Assembly: GCF_013363975.1 (NCBI RefSeq)
Contig: NZ_JABWGN010000031.1
Span: 1 to 50,732, forward strand
Source of the DNA: Nonomuraea montanisoli
GTDB taxonomy: Bacteria; Actinomycetota; Actinomycetes; Streptosporangiales; Streptosporangiaceae
Direction: 5' to 3'
Length of the DNA: 50,732 bases
The notes under the pieces are model-generated. The model was not told the origin of the DNA and did no database searches. It saw only the letters and a list, made by a program, of their open reading frames with translations. Below are positions 32,817 to 41,586 of this stretch, piece after piece (position 1 is the stretch's first letter; every line of letters begins with the position of its first letter). The translations under genes were made by a program, and so were the position numbers.

Positions 32817-33926
32817 TCAGCCGCCGGAGGTGTCGGACTCGGCGTCGGCGGGCACGGCGCCGTCCCACGGGTCGTCCAGCCAGCCGTCCGGGAGCTGCAC
32901 CTTGCCCCGTTCGCCGGACTTGCCGCGCGGCGTGTCGGTGTTCGGCGGCCACGGCTGGTCGTGGTCGAGCCGCGCGAGCCCCTCGCGGAGCTGGTCCAGC
33001 GACTCGGCCGAGGCCAGCTCCCGCCGCAGCTCGCCGCCCACCGCGAAGCCCTTGAGGTACCAGCCGACGTGCTTGCGGAAGTCGGCCACCGCGTACCGCT
33101 CCAGGTCGAAGCACTCCACCAGCCCCTCGGCGTGGCGGGCCATCATCGCGGCCACCTCGCCGAGGGTGGGCCGGGCCCGTTCGGCGCTGCCGTCGAAGGC
33201 GTTCGCCAGGTCGCGGAACAGCCACGGCCGGCCCAGGCATCCCCGCCCCACGACCACGCCGTCGCAGCCCGTCTCGGCCACCATGCGCAGCGCGTCGTCG
33301 GCGCACCAGATGTCGCCGTTGCCCAGCACCGGGATCTCCGGCACGGCCTCCTTCAGCCGGGCGATCGCCGACCAGTCGGCCACGCCGCCGTAGTGCTGCT
33401 TGGCCGTGCGGGCGTGCAGCGCGATCGCCGCGACGCCCTCCTCGGCCGCGATGCGGCCCGCGTCGAGATAGGTCAGGTGGTCGTCGTCGATGCCCTTGCG
33501 CATCTTCATCGTCACGGGCAGGGAGCCCGCGTTCGTGACGGCCGCGCGCAGGATGCGCCGCAGCAGATGCCGCTTGTACGGCAGAGCCGAGCCGCCGCCG
33601 CGCCGGGTCACCTTGGGCACGGGGCAGCCGAAGTTCAGGTCGACGTGGTCGGCCAGGTCCTCCTCGGCGATCATCCTGACCGCCCGGCCGACGGTGTCGG
33701 GGTCGACCCCGTAGAGCTGGATGCTGCGCGGCGACTCCGACTCCGCGAACCGGACCATCCGGAGCGTCTTGGGATTGCGTTCGACCAGCGCCCGCGTGGT
33801 GATCATCTCGCACACGAACAGCCCGCCGCCCTGCTCGCGGCAGAGCACCCGGAACGGCGCGTTCGTGATGCCCGCCATCGGCGCCAGCACGACCGGCGGC
33901 CACACCCCCATCGCCCCAATCTTCAC
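32817..33926 (-). CDS. dusB: tRNA-dihydrouridine synthase, DusB-type
   Basis: 369 aa from GTG 33926; the ATG five codons later is less good because DusB proteins start with a KIG segment. The FMN TIM barrel reads PPVVLAPMAGITNAPFRVLC, HVDLNFGCPVPKVTRRGGGS (with the catalytic cysteine in GCP) and IPVLGNGDIWCADDALRMVA. The C-terminal helical domain reaches FRKHVGWYLKGFAVGGELRR. It reduces uridines in the D-loop. Convergent neighbour is the dioxygenase; the ACT protein is divergent. Confidence 0.95.
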   Translation of the reverse strand: MKIGAMGVWPPVVLAPMAGITNAPFRVLCREQGGGLFVCEMITTRALVERNPKTLRMVRFAESESPRSIQLYGVDPDTVGRAVRMIAEEDLADHVDLNFGCPVPKVTRRGGGSALPYKRHLLRRILRAAVTNAGSLPVTMKMRKGIDDDHLTYLDAGRIAAEEGVAAIALHARTAKQHYGGVADWSAIARLKEAVPEIPVLGNGDIWCADDALRMVAETGCDGVVVGRGCLGRPWLFRDLANAFDGSAERARPTLGEVAAMMARHAEGLVECFDLERYAVADFRKHVGWYLKGFAVGGELRRELASAESLDQLREGLARLDHDQPWPPNTDTPRGKSGERGKVQLPDGWLDDPWDGAVPADAESDTSGG

Positions 33927-34008
33927 CTGGACATTTGTAGCGCAGGTCCGGCCATGACCGGTATTCGCCGATAGGCTGGGAACGGCATCTTCGCAGGGGA
34001 GGGGATGG

Positions 34009-34644
34009 ATGCTCCTTCGCGTCCGCATCGCGCTGCCCGACCGTCCGGGGTCGCTGGCCGAGGTCACCCGGGTCCTCGGGGCGACGGGGGCCGACATCAC
34101 CCAGGTCACCGTCCTCGACAGGGGCGCTGGGCAGGCGGTCGACGACATCACCGTGTTCTGTCCCGAGGGCACCCCCAAGGAGGCCCTTCGCAAGAGCCTG
34201 GAGGGCATCGACGGCGTCGCGGTCCAGGGCGTCTGGATCACCCGCGAGGCGCCGGGCACCTATCCCGAGCTGGAGATCCTCAAGTACATCACCACGGCTG
34301 GCGACCGGGCGCTGACCACCCTCGTCGACTCGCTGCCCGTGCTGTTCAGCGCCGACTGGGCGGCCACGGCCGCCGAGCACGGCGTCCTGTACGCGAGCTG
34401 GCGGGCGCCGCAGAAGGTGCCGCTTCCGGAGACCGTGCCGTCCCGCCCCACGGCGGCCACGCTGGAGGGCGGCCTGCACGTCATCCACGCGCCGCTGCCG
34501 CCGCTCGCGCTCACGCTGCTGCTGGCCCGCTCCGACGGACCGGCCTTCCACCGCATCGAGGTCCACCGGCTCACCCGCATCCTGGAGATCTTCCTCAGCC
34601 TCCCGGCGACGGAGCGCAGCGTGGCCCGCCAGCTCCGCAAGTAG
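34009..34644 (+). CDS. ACT-domain protein
   Basis: 211 aa. N-terminal ACT domain: VRIALPDRPGSLAEVTRVLG, ADITQVTVLDRG and VDDITVFCPEGTPKEALRKS (residues 1-75). The rest (about 80-211) is alpha/beta, with a GAF-like feel (DRALTTLVDSLPVLFSADWA) but no clear catalytic site. ACT domains bind amino acids. It is probably regulatory. It precedes the tRNA cluster. Confidence 0.8.
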   Translation: MLLRVRIALPDRPGSLAEVTRVLGATGADITQVTVLDRGAGQAVDDITVFCPEGTPKEALRKSLEGIDGVAVQGVWITREAPGTYPELEILKYITTAGDRALTTLVDSLPVLFSADWAATAAEHGVLYASWRAPQKVPLPETVPSRPTAATLEGGLHVIHAPLPPLALTLLLARSDGPAFHRIEVHRLTRILEIFLSLPATERSVARQLRK

Positions 34645-34738
34645 CCCCTCGCGGCGGTCCGCCGGGAGCCCTCGCGGCGCTCCGGGCGCGCGCGGAGTGA
34701 GCATCCGCTCGGAAAACCCGCTAGAGTAGTCGGGCAAC

Positions 34739-34810
34739 GCGGAAGTGGCTCAGTGGTAGAGCATCACCTTGCCAAGGTGAGGGTCGCGGGTTCGAATCCC
34801 GTCTTCCGCT
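34739..34810 (+). tRNA. tRNA-Gly (GCC)
   Basis: Acceptor arms GCGGAAG / CTTCCGC pair fully. D-arm GCTCAGTGGTAGAGC, anticodon loop TTGCCAA on a 5-bp stem (TCACC/GGTGA), T-loop GGGTTCGAATCCC. The 3' CCA is not encoded. Confidence 0.95.
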
Positions 34811-34823
34811 CGGAGTTGGCCTC

Positions 34824-34894
34824 GGTGGAGTGGCCGAGAGGCGAGGCAGCGGCCTGCAAAGCCGTCCACACGGGTTCAAATCCCGTCTCCACCT
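34824..34894 (+). tRNA. tRNA-Cys (GCA)
   Basis: Acceptor arms GGTGGAG / CTCCACC, anticodon loop CTGCAAA, T-arm CGGGTTCAAATCCCG. No encoded CCA. 13 nt after tRNA-Gly. Confidence 0.95.
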
Positions 34895-34898
34895 CCAA

Positions 34899-34973
34899 GG
34901 ACGATTAGCTCAGCGGGAGAGCGCTTCCCTGACACGGAAGAGGTCACTGGTTCAATCCCAGTATCGTCCACCA
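34899..34973 (+). tRNA. tRNA-Val (GAC) with encoded CCA
   Basis: Acceptor arms GGACGAT / ATCGTCC, anticodon loop CTGACAC on a CTTCC/GGAAG stem, T-arm CTGGTTCAATCCCAG. Unlike its two neighbours it ends in a genomic CCA. Only 4 nt separate it from tRNA-Cys. Confidence 0.95.
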
Positions 34974-34990
34974 CGCTGTCGGCACAGCGA

Positions 34991-35037
34991 ACGAAGCCCC
35001 AGCTCACGGCGGAAGCCGGGAGTCCGGGGCTTTTCGT
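34991..35037. terminator. Terminator after the tRNA cluster
   Basis: Arms ACGAAGCCCC and GGGGCTTTTCGT with a 25-nt GC-rich loop, then TTTTCGTTGT. The T run is unusually good for this genome; it lies between the tRNAs (+) and a convergent GNAT gene (-). Confidence 0.75.
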
Positions 35038-35050
35038 TGTGCCGGGTCGC

Positions 35051-35536
35051 TCATCCCAATGGCTGTTCCAGCCAGTACGTCATGCGCGAGAGACCGGCGG
35101 CTTCGAAGAAGGCCAGCGCGCGCTCGTTGAAGGCCCAGACGTCGGTCATCAGGCGTGTGCAGCCCGCCTCCTTGCCGGCCGCGCGGACCGACTCGACCAG
35201 GGCCCTGCCCACTCCTGAACGCGCCAGTGCGGGGTCCACGGCGATGTGGTCCACGAAGACCACGCTCCGGGGCTGCATGAGCGCGTCTCCCGGGTGCCGG
35301 CGAACGGTCGCCGTGACGTAGCCGACGGCGCGTCCCGCGGAGTCCGCGACGAACCCGAGGGTGTCCTCGCGTTCGAGGAAGGCGCGGAAGGTCGGCACCA
35401 GTTCTTCGGCCGACGAGGGCGCGCGGAAGAAGTCGGGCCGGTTCTCCACATGGAGGGCGTGCACGAAGTCGTTGAGCTCGGCCAGCGTGGCCGCGTCCGC
35501 CGGCGTGGCAGGGCGGATCTGCACGGGTTTCGTCAT
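35051..35536 (-). CDS. GNAT acetyltransferase
   Basis: 161 aa from ATG 35536 (an ATG six codons upstream is possible). IRPATPADAATLAELNDFVH begins the fold. VFVDHIAVDPALARSGVGRA carries the acetyl-CoA loop (R-x-G-V-G-R/A), and VWAFNERALAFFEAAGLSRM ends it. Substrate unknown. Convergent with the tRNAs. Confidence 0.88.
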   Translation of the reverse strand: MTKPVQIRPATPADAATLAELNDFVHALHVENRPDFFRAPSSAEELVPTFRAFLEREDTLGFVADSAGRAVGYVTATVRRHPGDALMQPRSVVFVDHIAVDPALARSGVGRALVESVRAAGKEAGCTRLMTDVWAFNERALAFFEAAGLSRMTYWLEQPLG

Positions 35537-35586
35537 GCGCAGGATGATGACCATGGTCCGCGCCCGGCGCCACCCGATTTCCTGCC

Positions 35587-35868
35587 TCAGTCGGTGAGGC
35601 CGGGGGCTTCCTCGTCCTGGGGGAAGGTGATCACGATGTACCGGCCGTTGGCGTAGCTGGTCACGGGGCGTCCGAGCAGGTCGCCCACCCTGCGGGCCAC
35701 GCCCTGGAACAGCTCCACCAGCTCCGGCGTGTCCGCGCTCACCCTGAACCGGCCGCCGGCCCTCAGGTGCTCGGCGACGAGAGGGACGAAGTTCGCCTCG
35801 GCCCGGACCTTCTCCTCCGTGCTGAGCGGGGTGTGCCGGGCAGCGGGCTGCGTGCCGGGAGGGCGCAT
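35587..35868 (-). CDS. Small protein of unknown function
   Basis: 93 aa, preceded by GGAGATC. One alpha/beta unit: STEEKVRAEANFVPLVAEHL, FRVSADTPELVELFQGVARR and VTSYANGRYIVITFPQ. No family recognised. Codon bias and ribosome binding site support a real gene. It lies upstream of the GNAT gene on the same strand, with a 50-nt gap. From 35869 to 36064 no gene is seen. Confidence 0.6.
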   Translation of the reverse strand: MRPPGTQPAARHTPLSTEEKVRAEANFVPLVAEHLRAGGRFRVSADTPELVELFQGVARRVGDLLGRPVTSYANGRYIVITFPQDEEAPGLTD

Positions 35869-36064
35869 CGCTGATCTCCTCGTGATCGCCGGGGGTTACA
35901 GCATGCCATCCCGGATGTCCCGCCGGGCCAAGCGAGGCGCTGACCTCGATCCATATCCAGATCTTCATGAGTCGCTCATCGATATCACTATTGGACGAGT
36001 CGGCCTCGTCTCTGGTCTGCTCTTCCCCGCACGGAGATCGAGACGAGTGACAGGGAGCGCCTGA

Positions 36065-37048
36065 ATGCGGCATGTTCACCCCATACGGAGAGTCCTGACG
36101 AGGCTGGGGGCGCCGCTGCTGGCGATCTCCACGGCGTTGGCCGGGACCGTCATCGCCACGGGACCGGTCGCCGCCACCGAGCGGGGCACGGTCGTCGCCG
36201 CCGAGCGGGTCGCGGCCGCCGAGCGGCTCGCGGCGGGCGACGTCGTCAAGCGGCTGCGCGAGCTGGAGACCGCCTACCACGGGCGCATCGGCGCGTTCGC
36301 CCTCGACACGGGCACCGGCCGGACCCTCGCCTACCGGGCGCACGAGCGGTTCCCCAGCCGTTCCACGTTCAAGGCGATCGTGTGCGGCGCGATCCTCGAC
36401 AAGGCGCGCCGGACCGACCCGGGCCTGCTGGAGCGGACCCTCCGGTGGACGAAGGACGACGTCGTCGTCGACTCGCCGATCACCGGCCTGCGGAAGAACA
36501 TCGACAACGGCATGACCGTCGAGCGGCTGTGTCACGCGGCCATCACGGTCAGCGACAACACGGCCGGCAACCTCCTGCTCAAGCAGATCGGCGGACCCGC
36601 CGGCCTGACCCGCTACTACCGCTCCCTCGGCGACCCGATCGGCCGGCTGGACCGCTGGGAGCCCCAGCTCAACGACTGGAAGCCGGGCGAGAAGCGCGAC
36701 ACGATCATGCCCGCGCTCATGGCCCGCGACCTGCAGAAGATCACCCTGGGCGGCGCCCTGAAGGCCGAGGACCGGGACCGGCTGAACGGCTGGCTGCGCG
36801 CCAGCGTCACCGGGACCAAGCGCATCCGCGCCGGGCTCCCGCCGGACTGGACCGTCGGCGACAAGACCGGAGGCGCCGCCGGCGCGTACGCGCCCGGCAG
36901 CGACATCGCGGTCGCCTGGCCGCCCACCGGCGCGCCGATCGTCATCGCCGTCTACACCAACCGCATCGACCCGGACGCCACCATGGACAACGGCGTGGTC
37001 TCCGCGACGGCGTCCGTGCTGGCGCGCGGCCTCGGACGGATGCCGTAA
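36065..37048 (+). CDS. Class A beta-lactamase
   Basis: 327 aa with a signal peptide (LGAPLLAISTALAGTVIATG). All class A motifs are present: S-T-F-K with catalytic Ser100 in FPSRSTFK, SDN at 163-165 (VSDNTAGNLL), Glu199 in WEPQLND (the ExxLN omega-loop), and KTG at 267-269 (GDKTGGAAGAYAPGSD). It hydrolyses beta-lactams in the periplasm-like space or as a secreted enzyme. The substrate profile is not readable. Monocistronic; no BlaR or AmpR gene adjacent. Confidence 0.95.
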   Translation: MRHVHPIRRVLTRLGAPLLAISTALAGTVIATGPVAATERGTVVAAERVAAAERLAAGDVVKRLRELETAYHGRIGAFALDTGTGRTLAYRAHERFPSRSTFKAIVCGAILDKARRTDPGLLERTLRWTKDDVVVDSPITGLRKNIDNGMTVERLCHAAITVSDNTAGNLLLKQIGGPAGLTRYYRSLGDPIGRLDRWEPQLNDWKPGEKRDTIMPALMARDLQKITLGGALKAEDRDRLNGWLRASVTGTKRIRAGLPPDWTVGDKTGGAAGAYAPGSDIAVAWPPTGAPIVIAVYTNRIDPDATMDNGVVSATASVLARGLGRMP

Positions 37049-37062
37049 GGCCCCGGGCGCCC

Positions 37063-37950
37063 TCAGGAGGCCGAGTCGTCGAAGCTGGCGTAGTAGGAGG
37101 CGGCCATGTCGTCGCCCCCGTGGCCCTGCGCGGCGGCCCGGCGGAAGCGCTCGGCCCCTGCCGCCGCCACGTCGAGCCGGACCCCGGCCCCCTCGCCGGC
37201 CTGGACGATCAGCCGGGCGTCCTTCTCCGCCGTGGAGACGGCGAAGCTGGGCGAGCTGAGGTCGCCGTTCAGGATGAGCGCGGACTTGGCGCGCAGGTAG
37301 CCCATGTCGAGCGGGCCGCCCTCGACCGCGTCCAGCAGGCCCTGCGGGTCGACCCCCAGGGCCTTGGCGAGGGACAGCGCCTCGGCCGTGCCGTGGGTGA
37401 CGGCGAGGACCCAGCTGTTGACGACCAGCTTGAGGCGCGTCGCGCTCGCCTGCGCGCCGTCCTCGCCGGTCCACACCGTACGGCTGCCGACGGCGTCGAG
37501 GACGGGCCGCACCTGCTCGCGCGCCTCGCCGGGTCCCGCCGCCAGGACGACGAGCTGCCCGGCCTCGGCCGGCTGCTTGGTGCCGAGCACCGGGGCGTCG
37601 AAGAACGCCAGCCCCTGCTCGCGGGCGAAGGCGGCCAGCTCGCCGACGGCCTCGACCCCGGCGGTCGTCGACTGCACCCACGCCATGCCGGGACGCAGGG
37701 ACGGCGCCGCCTGGCGCATCGCGTCGAGCGTGGCGGGGCCGTCGTACAGGATGGTGAGCACGACGTCGGCGCCCTCCACCGCCTCGGCCGGGGTGGCGGC
37801 GACGTGGGCGCCGTCGGCGGCCAGGGGCTCGGCCTTGGCGCGCGTCCGGTTCCAGACGCGGACCCGGTGGCCCGCCCGGGCGAGGTTGCGGGCCATGGCC
37901 GCTCCCATGATCCCGGTGCCGAGAACGCTCACGGTGATGGCGTCGGCCAT
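37063..37950 (-). CDS. NAD(P)-dependent beta-hydroxyacid dehydrogenase family protein
   Basis: 295 aa; ATG after AGGAGG. The Rossmann motif VSVLGTGIMGAAMARNLARA with WNRTRAKAEPL starts the protein. DVVLTILYDGPATLDAMRQA and SALILNGDLSSPSFAVSTAEK-type sequence follow, with the catalytic lysine in AVSTAEKDA. This places it among 6-phosphogluconate/3-hydroxyisobutyrate dehydrogenase-like enzymes. The usual G-x-x-G-x-G-x-x-K-x-x-N motif is altered to QASATRLKLVVNSWV but keeps the Lys and Asn. Substrate unknown. Confidence 0.88.
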   Translation of the reverse strand: MADAITVSVLGTGIMGAAMARNLARAGHRVRVWNRTRAKAEPLAADGAHVAATPAEAVEGADVVLTILYDGPATLDAMRQAAPSLRPGMAWVQSTTAGVEAVGELAAFAREQGLAFFDAPVLGTKQPAEAGQLVVLAAGPGEAREQVRPVLDAVGSRTVWTGEDGAQASATRLKLVVNSWVLAVTHGTAEALSLAKALGVDPQGLLDAVEGGPLDMGYLRAKSALILNGDLSSPSFAVSTAEKDARLIVQAGEGAGVRLDVAAAGAERFRRAAAQGHGGDDMAASYYASFDDSAS

Positions 37951-38044
37951 GACGCGACCTCCTGCTGCTGCCGGCGCCACACGGTGGCGGATCCGGTCCG
38001 ATCCGATGCCCTTCGACCGTATCGGATGCTCCGATCAGACCCGG

Positions 38045-39214
38045 TCAGCGGCCCGCCGGCTGGGGGAGGGGCAGCGAGGGGCCCGCGTCCGGCGTGAACA
38101 GGTGACGGTCGAGGTGGTCCACCGCGTAGTCGATGGCCCCCATCACCACGCACTCGTCGCCCAGCGCCGAGGCCCGCACCTCGGGCAAGCGCACGCACGC
38201 CCGCTCCAGCCGCTCGCGCAGCGGCCCGAGCAGCACGTCGGCCGAGCGGGAGAAGCCGCCGCCGAGCACCACGACCTGCGGGTCCAGCAGCAGCACCATC
38301 GCGGCTGTGCCCACCGCCAGGTCGTCCACGTACCGGCCGACGGCCGCCAGGGCCGCCGGGTCGCCGTCGCGGGCCGCCGCCAGCGTGAAGCCGGCCGCGT
38401 CCTCGTCGGGCGTGCCGGGCGGGACGACCGCGCAGGTGTTGAGGTGGTCGGGCGCGTCGTACCAGCGGGCCTCCGGCAGCATGACGATCTCGCCGGCCGC
38501 CGCGCCGAACCCCCGGTGGACCTTGCCGTCGATGATGAGGCCGGTGCCCATGCGCCGTCCCACGTGCAGGAACACCACGTCGCGCGCCCCTCGGGCGGCG
38601 CCGCGGCGGGCCTCGGCGAGGGCGGCCAGGCGGCTGTCGTTCTCCACCAGCACCTCGCACGGGAACATCCGCGCCAGCTCGCCCGCCAGGTCGAGGCCGC
38701 GCCAGGCGGGGATCGCGGCCGAGAACTGCACGCGGCCCTCGGGGGAGACGACGCCCGTGGTGCCGGCCGCCAGCAGCCACAGGTCGGACGCGGCCCGGCC
38801 GCTGAGCGCCAGGCAGCCGGACACCGCGCGCTCGATCGCGGCCAGCCGCTCCTCCAGCGGGTCGTCGGGGCGTACGGGCTGGCGGGTCTCGGCGAGGATC
38901 TCGCCGTCCAGGTCGGAGAGCGCGGCCCGGATGTTGTGCCCTCCTATGTCCACCCCCACGAGGTGCCCGCAGTCGGCGCGGAAGCGGTAGCGGCGGGCCG
39001 GCCGGCCCATGGTGCCGGGGCTCGGCGGCACCTCCTCCACCCAGCCCAGCCCGGCCAGCTCGTCCACGACCTCCTTGGTGGACGGCCGCGACAGGCCCGT
39101 CCGCTCGGCCAGCGCGGTCAGGGTGAGCGGCCCGGCCTCGCGCAGCGCCCTGATCGCGGCCAGCGCGTTGAGCTGCCGGAGCCGCGACAGGTCGCCGCCA
39201 CGGACGTTCGCCAT
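38045..39214 (-). CDS. ROK-family repressor of the glycan locus
   Basis: 389 aa. The N-terminal winged HTH (about 8-70) reads LRQLNALAAIRALREAGPLT and TALAERTGLSRPSTKEVVDE. The ROK domain follows: LVGVDIGGHNIRAALSDLDG (ATP-type phosphate loop), a degraded glucokinase core, and LDPQVVVLGGGFSRSADVLL. The zinc-type H-x-n-C motif is only partly kept (DAPDHLNTCAVVPPG). ROK repressors leave DNA on binding a sugar or its phosphate. It is divergent from the seven-gene glycan run with a 173-nt spacer. Confidence 0.92.
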   Translation of the reverse strand: MANVRGGDLSRLRQLNALAAIRALREAGPLTLTALAERTGLSRPSTKEVVDELAGLGWVEEVPPSPGTMGRPARRYRFRADCGHLVGVDIGGHNIRAALSDLDGEILAETRQPVRPDDPLEERLAAIERAVSGCLALSGRAASDLWLLAAGTTGVVSPEGRVQFSAAIPAWRGLDLAGELARMFPCEVLVENDSRLAALAEARRGAARGARDVVFLHVGRRMGTGLIIDGKVHRGFGAAAGEIVMLPEARWYDAPDHLNTCAVVPPGTPDEDAAGFTLAAARDGDPAALAAVGRYVDDLAVGTAAMVLLLDPQVVVLGGGFSRSADVLLGPLRERLERACVRLPEVRASALGDECVVMGAIDYAVDHLDRHLFTPDAGPSLPLPQPAGR

Positions 39215-39317
39215 CGCCGCTCCTAATGTAGGTCTCCTCTGTAACTGGCCATTATGCCAGCGTTCACCAGCCGGAGCATCCCGCGTAGCGGACGTCCATA
39301 TCGTGCATTAGCGGGCA

Positions 39318-39368
39318 TTGACCCTGCCGAACGCGCGGTGCTACTAATGAAGTGCTCCTTCGTAAGTA
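39318..39368 (+). promoter_or_regulatory. Promoter and ROK operator of the glycan operon
   Basis: TTGACC (39318-39323), 18-nt spacer, TACTAA (39342-39347). A dyad TACTAATGAAG-N5-CTTCGTAAGTA (39342-39368; 9 of 11 pairs) overlaps the -10 and start site. It is much more AT-rich than its surroundings, as ROK operators usually are. Confidence 0.7.
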
Positions 39369-39387
39369 TGAGAGAGATGAGGGCCGG

Positions 39388-40695
39388 ATGCCGTTCGCGG
39401 ACGTCGGCGAGATCAGGTGCGATCCGGAGCGGGGCCGGGTCTTCGAACACGGCTGGCAGTCGTGGAGCCCCACCGGTTCCTACCGGCTCGGCGAGACCCC
39501 GCCGCGCCCGGCGGACCGCAACGTCCAGACGATCTGCTACCGCCCGGAGACGCCCGTCCCCGACGGGGTCTACCAGGGCGAGGGCCTGCTGGCGATCGAC
39601 CCGGGTGACGGGCCGGTCGAGGTCTGGTCCGCGCCCGGCCCGCTGGAGGTCCCCTCCATCCGGGCCCGCCGCGAGGGCGGCCGGCTCGTCGTCTCGGCCG
39701 ACGGCCCCGTACGGCACACGCGCGCCGCCGACCTGGACACGGCCCTGCGCGACTGGGCCGCCACGACGGCGGAGGGACACGCCCCCGGCGCCTTCCCCGC
39801 GGTGCCGCCCATGTGGTGCACCTGGTACGGCTACTGGGACAAGGTCACCGAGATCGACGTCCTCGACAACCTCCGCCTGCTGGAGCGCCACGGGCTGACG
39901 GCGGACATGATCCTCATCGACGACGGCTACGAGGCCGGGATCGGCGACTGGCTCGACCCCCGGCCGGGGTTCGGCTCGCTGGAGCGGGCCGTCGACGCCG
40001 TCACCGGGACGGGCCGGCGGGCCGGCATCTGGACCGCCCCGTTCCTGGCCGGCCACCAGAGCCGCCTCCACCGGGAGCACCCCGACTGGATGGTGGGCGG
40101 CGCCCACGCCGGCCGCATGTGGGACCAGGACCTCGCCGTCCTCGACGTGACCCACCCCGACGCCGCCGCCCACCTGGTGGGCGTCTTCCGCGCCTTCGCC
40201 GCGCTCGGCATCACCCACTTCAAGCTCGACTACCTGTACGCGGGGGCGCTGGCCGGCCGGCGGCACGAGGACCTCGACCCCGTCGCCGCGTACCGGCGCG
40301 GCCTGGAGCTGGTGCGCGAGGGCGCGGGACCGGACGCCACGCTGCACGGCTGCGGCGCTCCGATGCTGCCCAGCATCGGCCTGGTCGACATCATGCGCGT
40401 CAGCCCGGACATAGCGCCCACCCTGCACCCGCGCTCGGGCGACATCAGCCAGCCGTCGCAGCTCGGCGCCCGGCTGACCGGCGCGGCCCGCGAGTTCCTG
40501 CACGCGCGGTGGTGGGTCAACGACCCCGACTGCCTCATCGTCCGCCCCGAGGTGGAGGCCCGCGAGGAGTGGGCCGCGCACGTCGAGGGGAGCGGCGGCC
40601 TGCGCGGCTCCAGCGACCCGGTCGCCGCCCTGGACGCCTGGGGCCTGGAGACCACCCGCCGCCTGCTGACGCCCACCCGGACGGACCCGTCGTGA
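39388..40695 (+). CDS. GH36-type alpha-galactosidase, short and cytoplasmic
   Basis: 435 aa, no signal peptide. Residues about 20-120 form a shortened beta-domain (FEHGWQSWSPTGSYRLGETP). The TIM barrel reads VPPMWCTWYGYWDKVTEIDV, ADMILIDDGYEAGIGDWL, and THFKLDYLYAGAL with the nucleophile Asp281. RWWVNDPDCLIVRP gives the acid/base region (Asp379/Asp381). Most GH36 enzymes are 550-750 aa, so this is a small variant. It likely removes alpha-Gal from imported oligosaccharides. Its stop overlaps the permease start (GTGA). Confidence 0.85.
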   Translation: MPFADVGEIRCDPERGRVFEHGWQSWSPTGSYRLGETPPRPADRNVQTICYRPETPVPDGVYQGEGLLAIDPGDGPVEVWSAPGPLEVPSIRARREGGRLVVSADGPVRHTRAADLDTALRDWAATTAEGHAPGAFPAVPPMWCTWYGYWDKVTEIDVLDNLRLLERHGLTADMILIDDGYEAGIGDWLDPRPGFGSLERAVDAVTGTGRRAGIWTAPFLAGHQSRLHREHPDWMVGGAHAGRMWDQDLAVLDVTHPDAAAHLVGVFRAFAALGITHFKLDYLYAGALAGRRHEDLDPVAAYRRGLELVREGAGPDATLHGCGAPMLPSIGLVDIMRVSPDIAPTLHPRSGDISQPSQLGARLTGAAREFLHARWWVNDPDCLIVRPEVEAREEWAAHVEGSGGLRGSSDPVAALDAWGLETTRRLLTPTRTDPS

Positions 40696-41576
40696 CGGGC
40701 CGGCGCCGGCTCGGCGACTGGTACGCCTACCTGTTCATCGGGCCCAGCCTGCTCGGCGTCGTCGCCTTCCTCCTGCTGCCCGTCGTCATCGTGTTCGCGC
40801 TCAGCCTGTTCCGCTGGGAGCTGCTGTCGGCGCCCGTCTTCGTCGGGCTGGACAACTACACGCGCCTGGCGGGCGACGGCGAGGCGTGGCACTCGCTCTG
40901 GGTCACCATCCTGTACGTCCTGCTGTGCATCCCGCTGCAGACCGTCCTCGCCCTGGCGCTGGCCCTGATGCTGGACCGGCGGATCAAGGGCGTGCGGATC
41001 CTGCGGTCGCTGTTCGTGATCCCCTGGATGGCCACCCCGATCGTCATGGGCCTCGTCTGGGACTGGATCTTCGACCCGCGCGACGGCGCGCTCAACCGGG
41101 CCCTGGACCTGGTCGGCGTCACCGGACCCGACTGGCTGTCCGACCCGGCCTGGGCGCTGCCCGCCGTGGCGCTGGTCAACGTCTGGCAGCACACCGGCTA
41201 CACGATGCTGTTCTTCCTGGCCGGCCTCCAGGGCATCCCCAAGGAGCTGTACGACGCTTCCTCCACCGACGGCGCCACCCCCGCCCAGCGGTTCTGGAAG
41301 ATCACGTTACCCCTGCTCAACCCCACGATGTTCTTCGTCACGGTGACGAACCTGATCGGCGCCTTCCAGGCGTTCGACACGATCTTCGTGATGACCGACG
41401 GCGGGCCGGGCGGCGGCACCGACGTGATCAACTTCCGGATCTTCGGCACCGCGTTCCGCGAGTTCGACTTCGGCTACGCCTCGACCCTGTCGATGCTGCT
41501 GTTCGCCGTCATCCTCCTGGTGACGCTGGCGCAGGTCAGGTTCTTCGGCCGCCGCACCACCTACGACCTGAGCTGA
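40692..41576 (+). CDS. CUT1 sugar ABC permease (MalF-type)
   Basis: 294 aa from GTG 40692 overlapping the GH36 stop. About six helices: LFIGPSLLGVVAFLLLPVVI at the N-terminus. The EAA loop, contact for the ATPase, is GIPKELYDASSTDGATPAQR (E-A-A-x3-D-G-A variant). NWxD-like LVWDWIFDPRDGALNRAL is typical of MalF/LacF types. Partner permease follows 10 nt later. No ATPase in the operon. Confidence 0.93.
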   Translation: MTGRRRLGDWYAYLFIGPSLLGVVAFLLLPVVIVFALSLFRWELLSAPVFVGLDNYTRLAGDGEAWHSLWVTILYVLLCIPLQTVLALALALMLDRRIKGVRILRSLFVIPWMATPIVMGLVWDWIFDPRDGALNRALDLVGVTGPDWLSDPAWALPAVALVNVWQHTGYTMLFFLAGLQGIPKELYDASSTDGATPAQRFWKITLPLLNPTMFFVTVTNLIGAFQAFDTIFVMTDGGPGGGTDVINFRIFGTAFREFDFGYASTLSMLLFAVILLVTLAQVRFFGRRTTYDLS

Positions 41577-41586
41577 GGGAGCACCG

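Noticed and set aside
34739..35050. Possible att site at the tRNA cluster
   Set aside because: No integrase gene and no direct repeat of a tRNA 3' end were seen downstream; the following genes look core.
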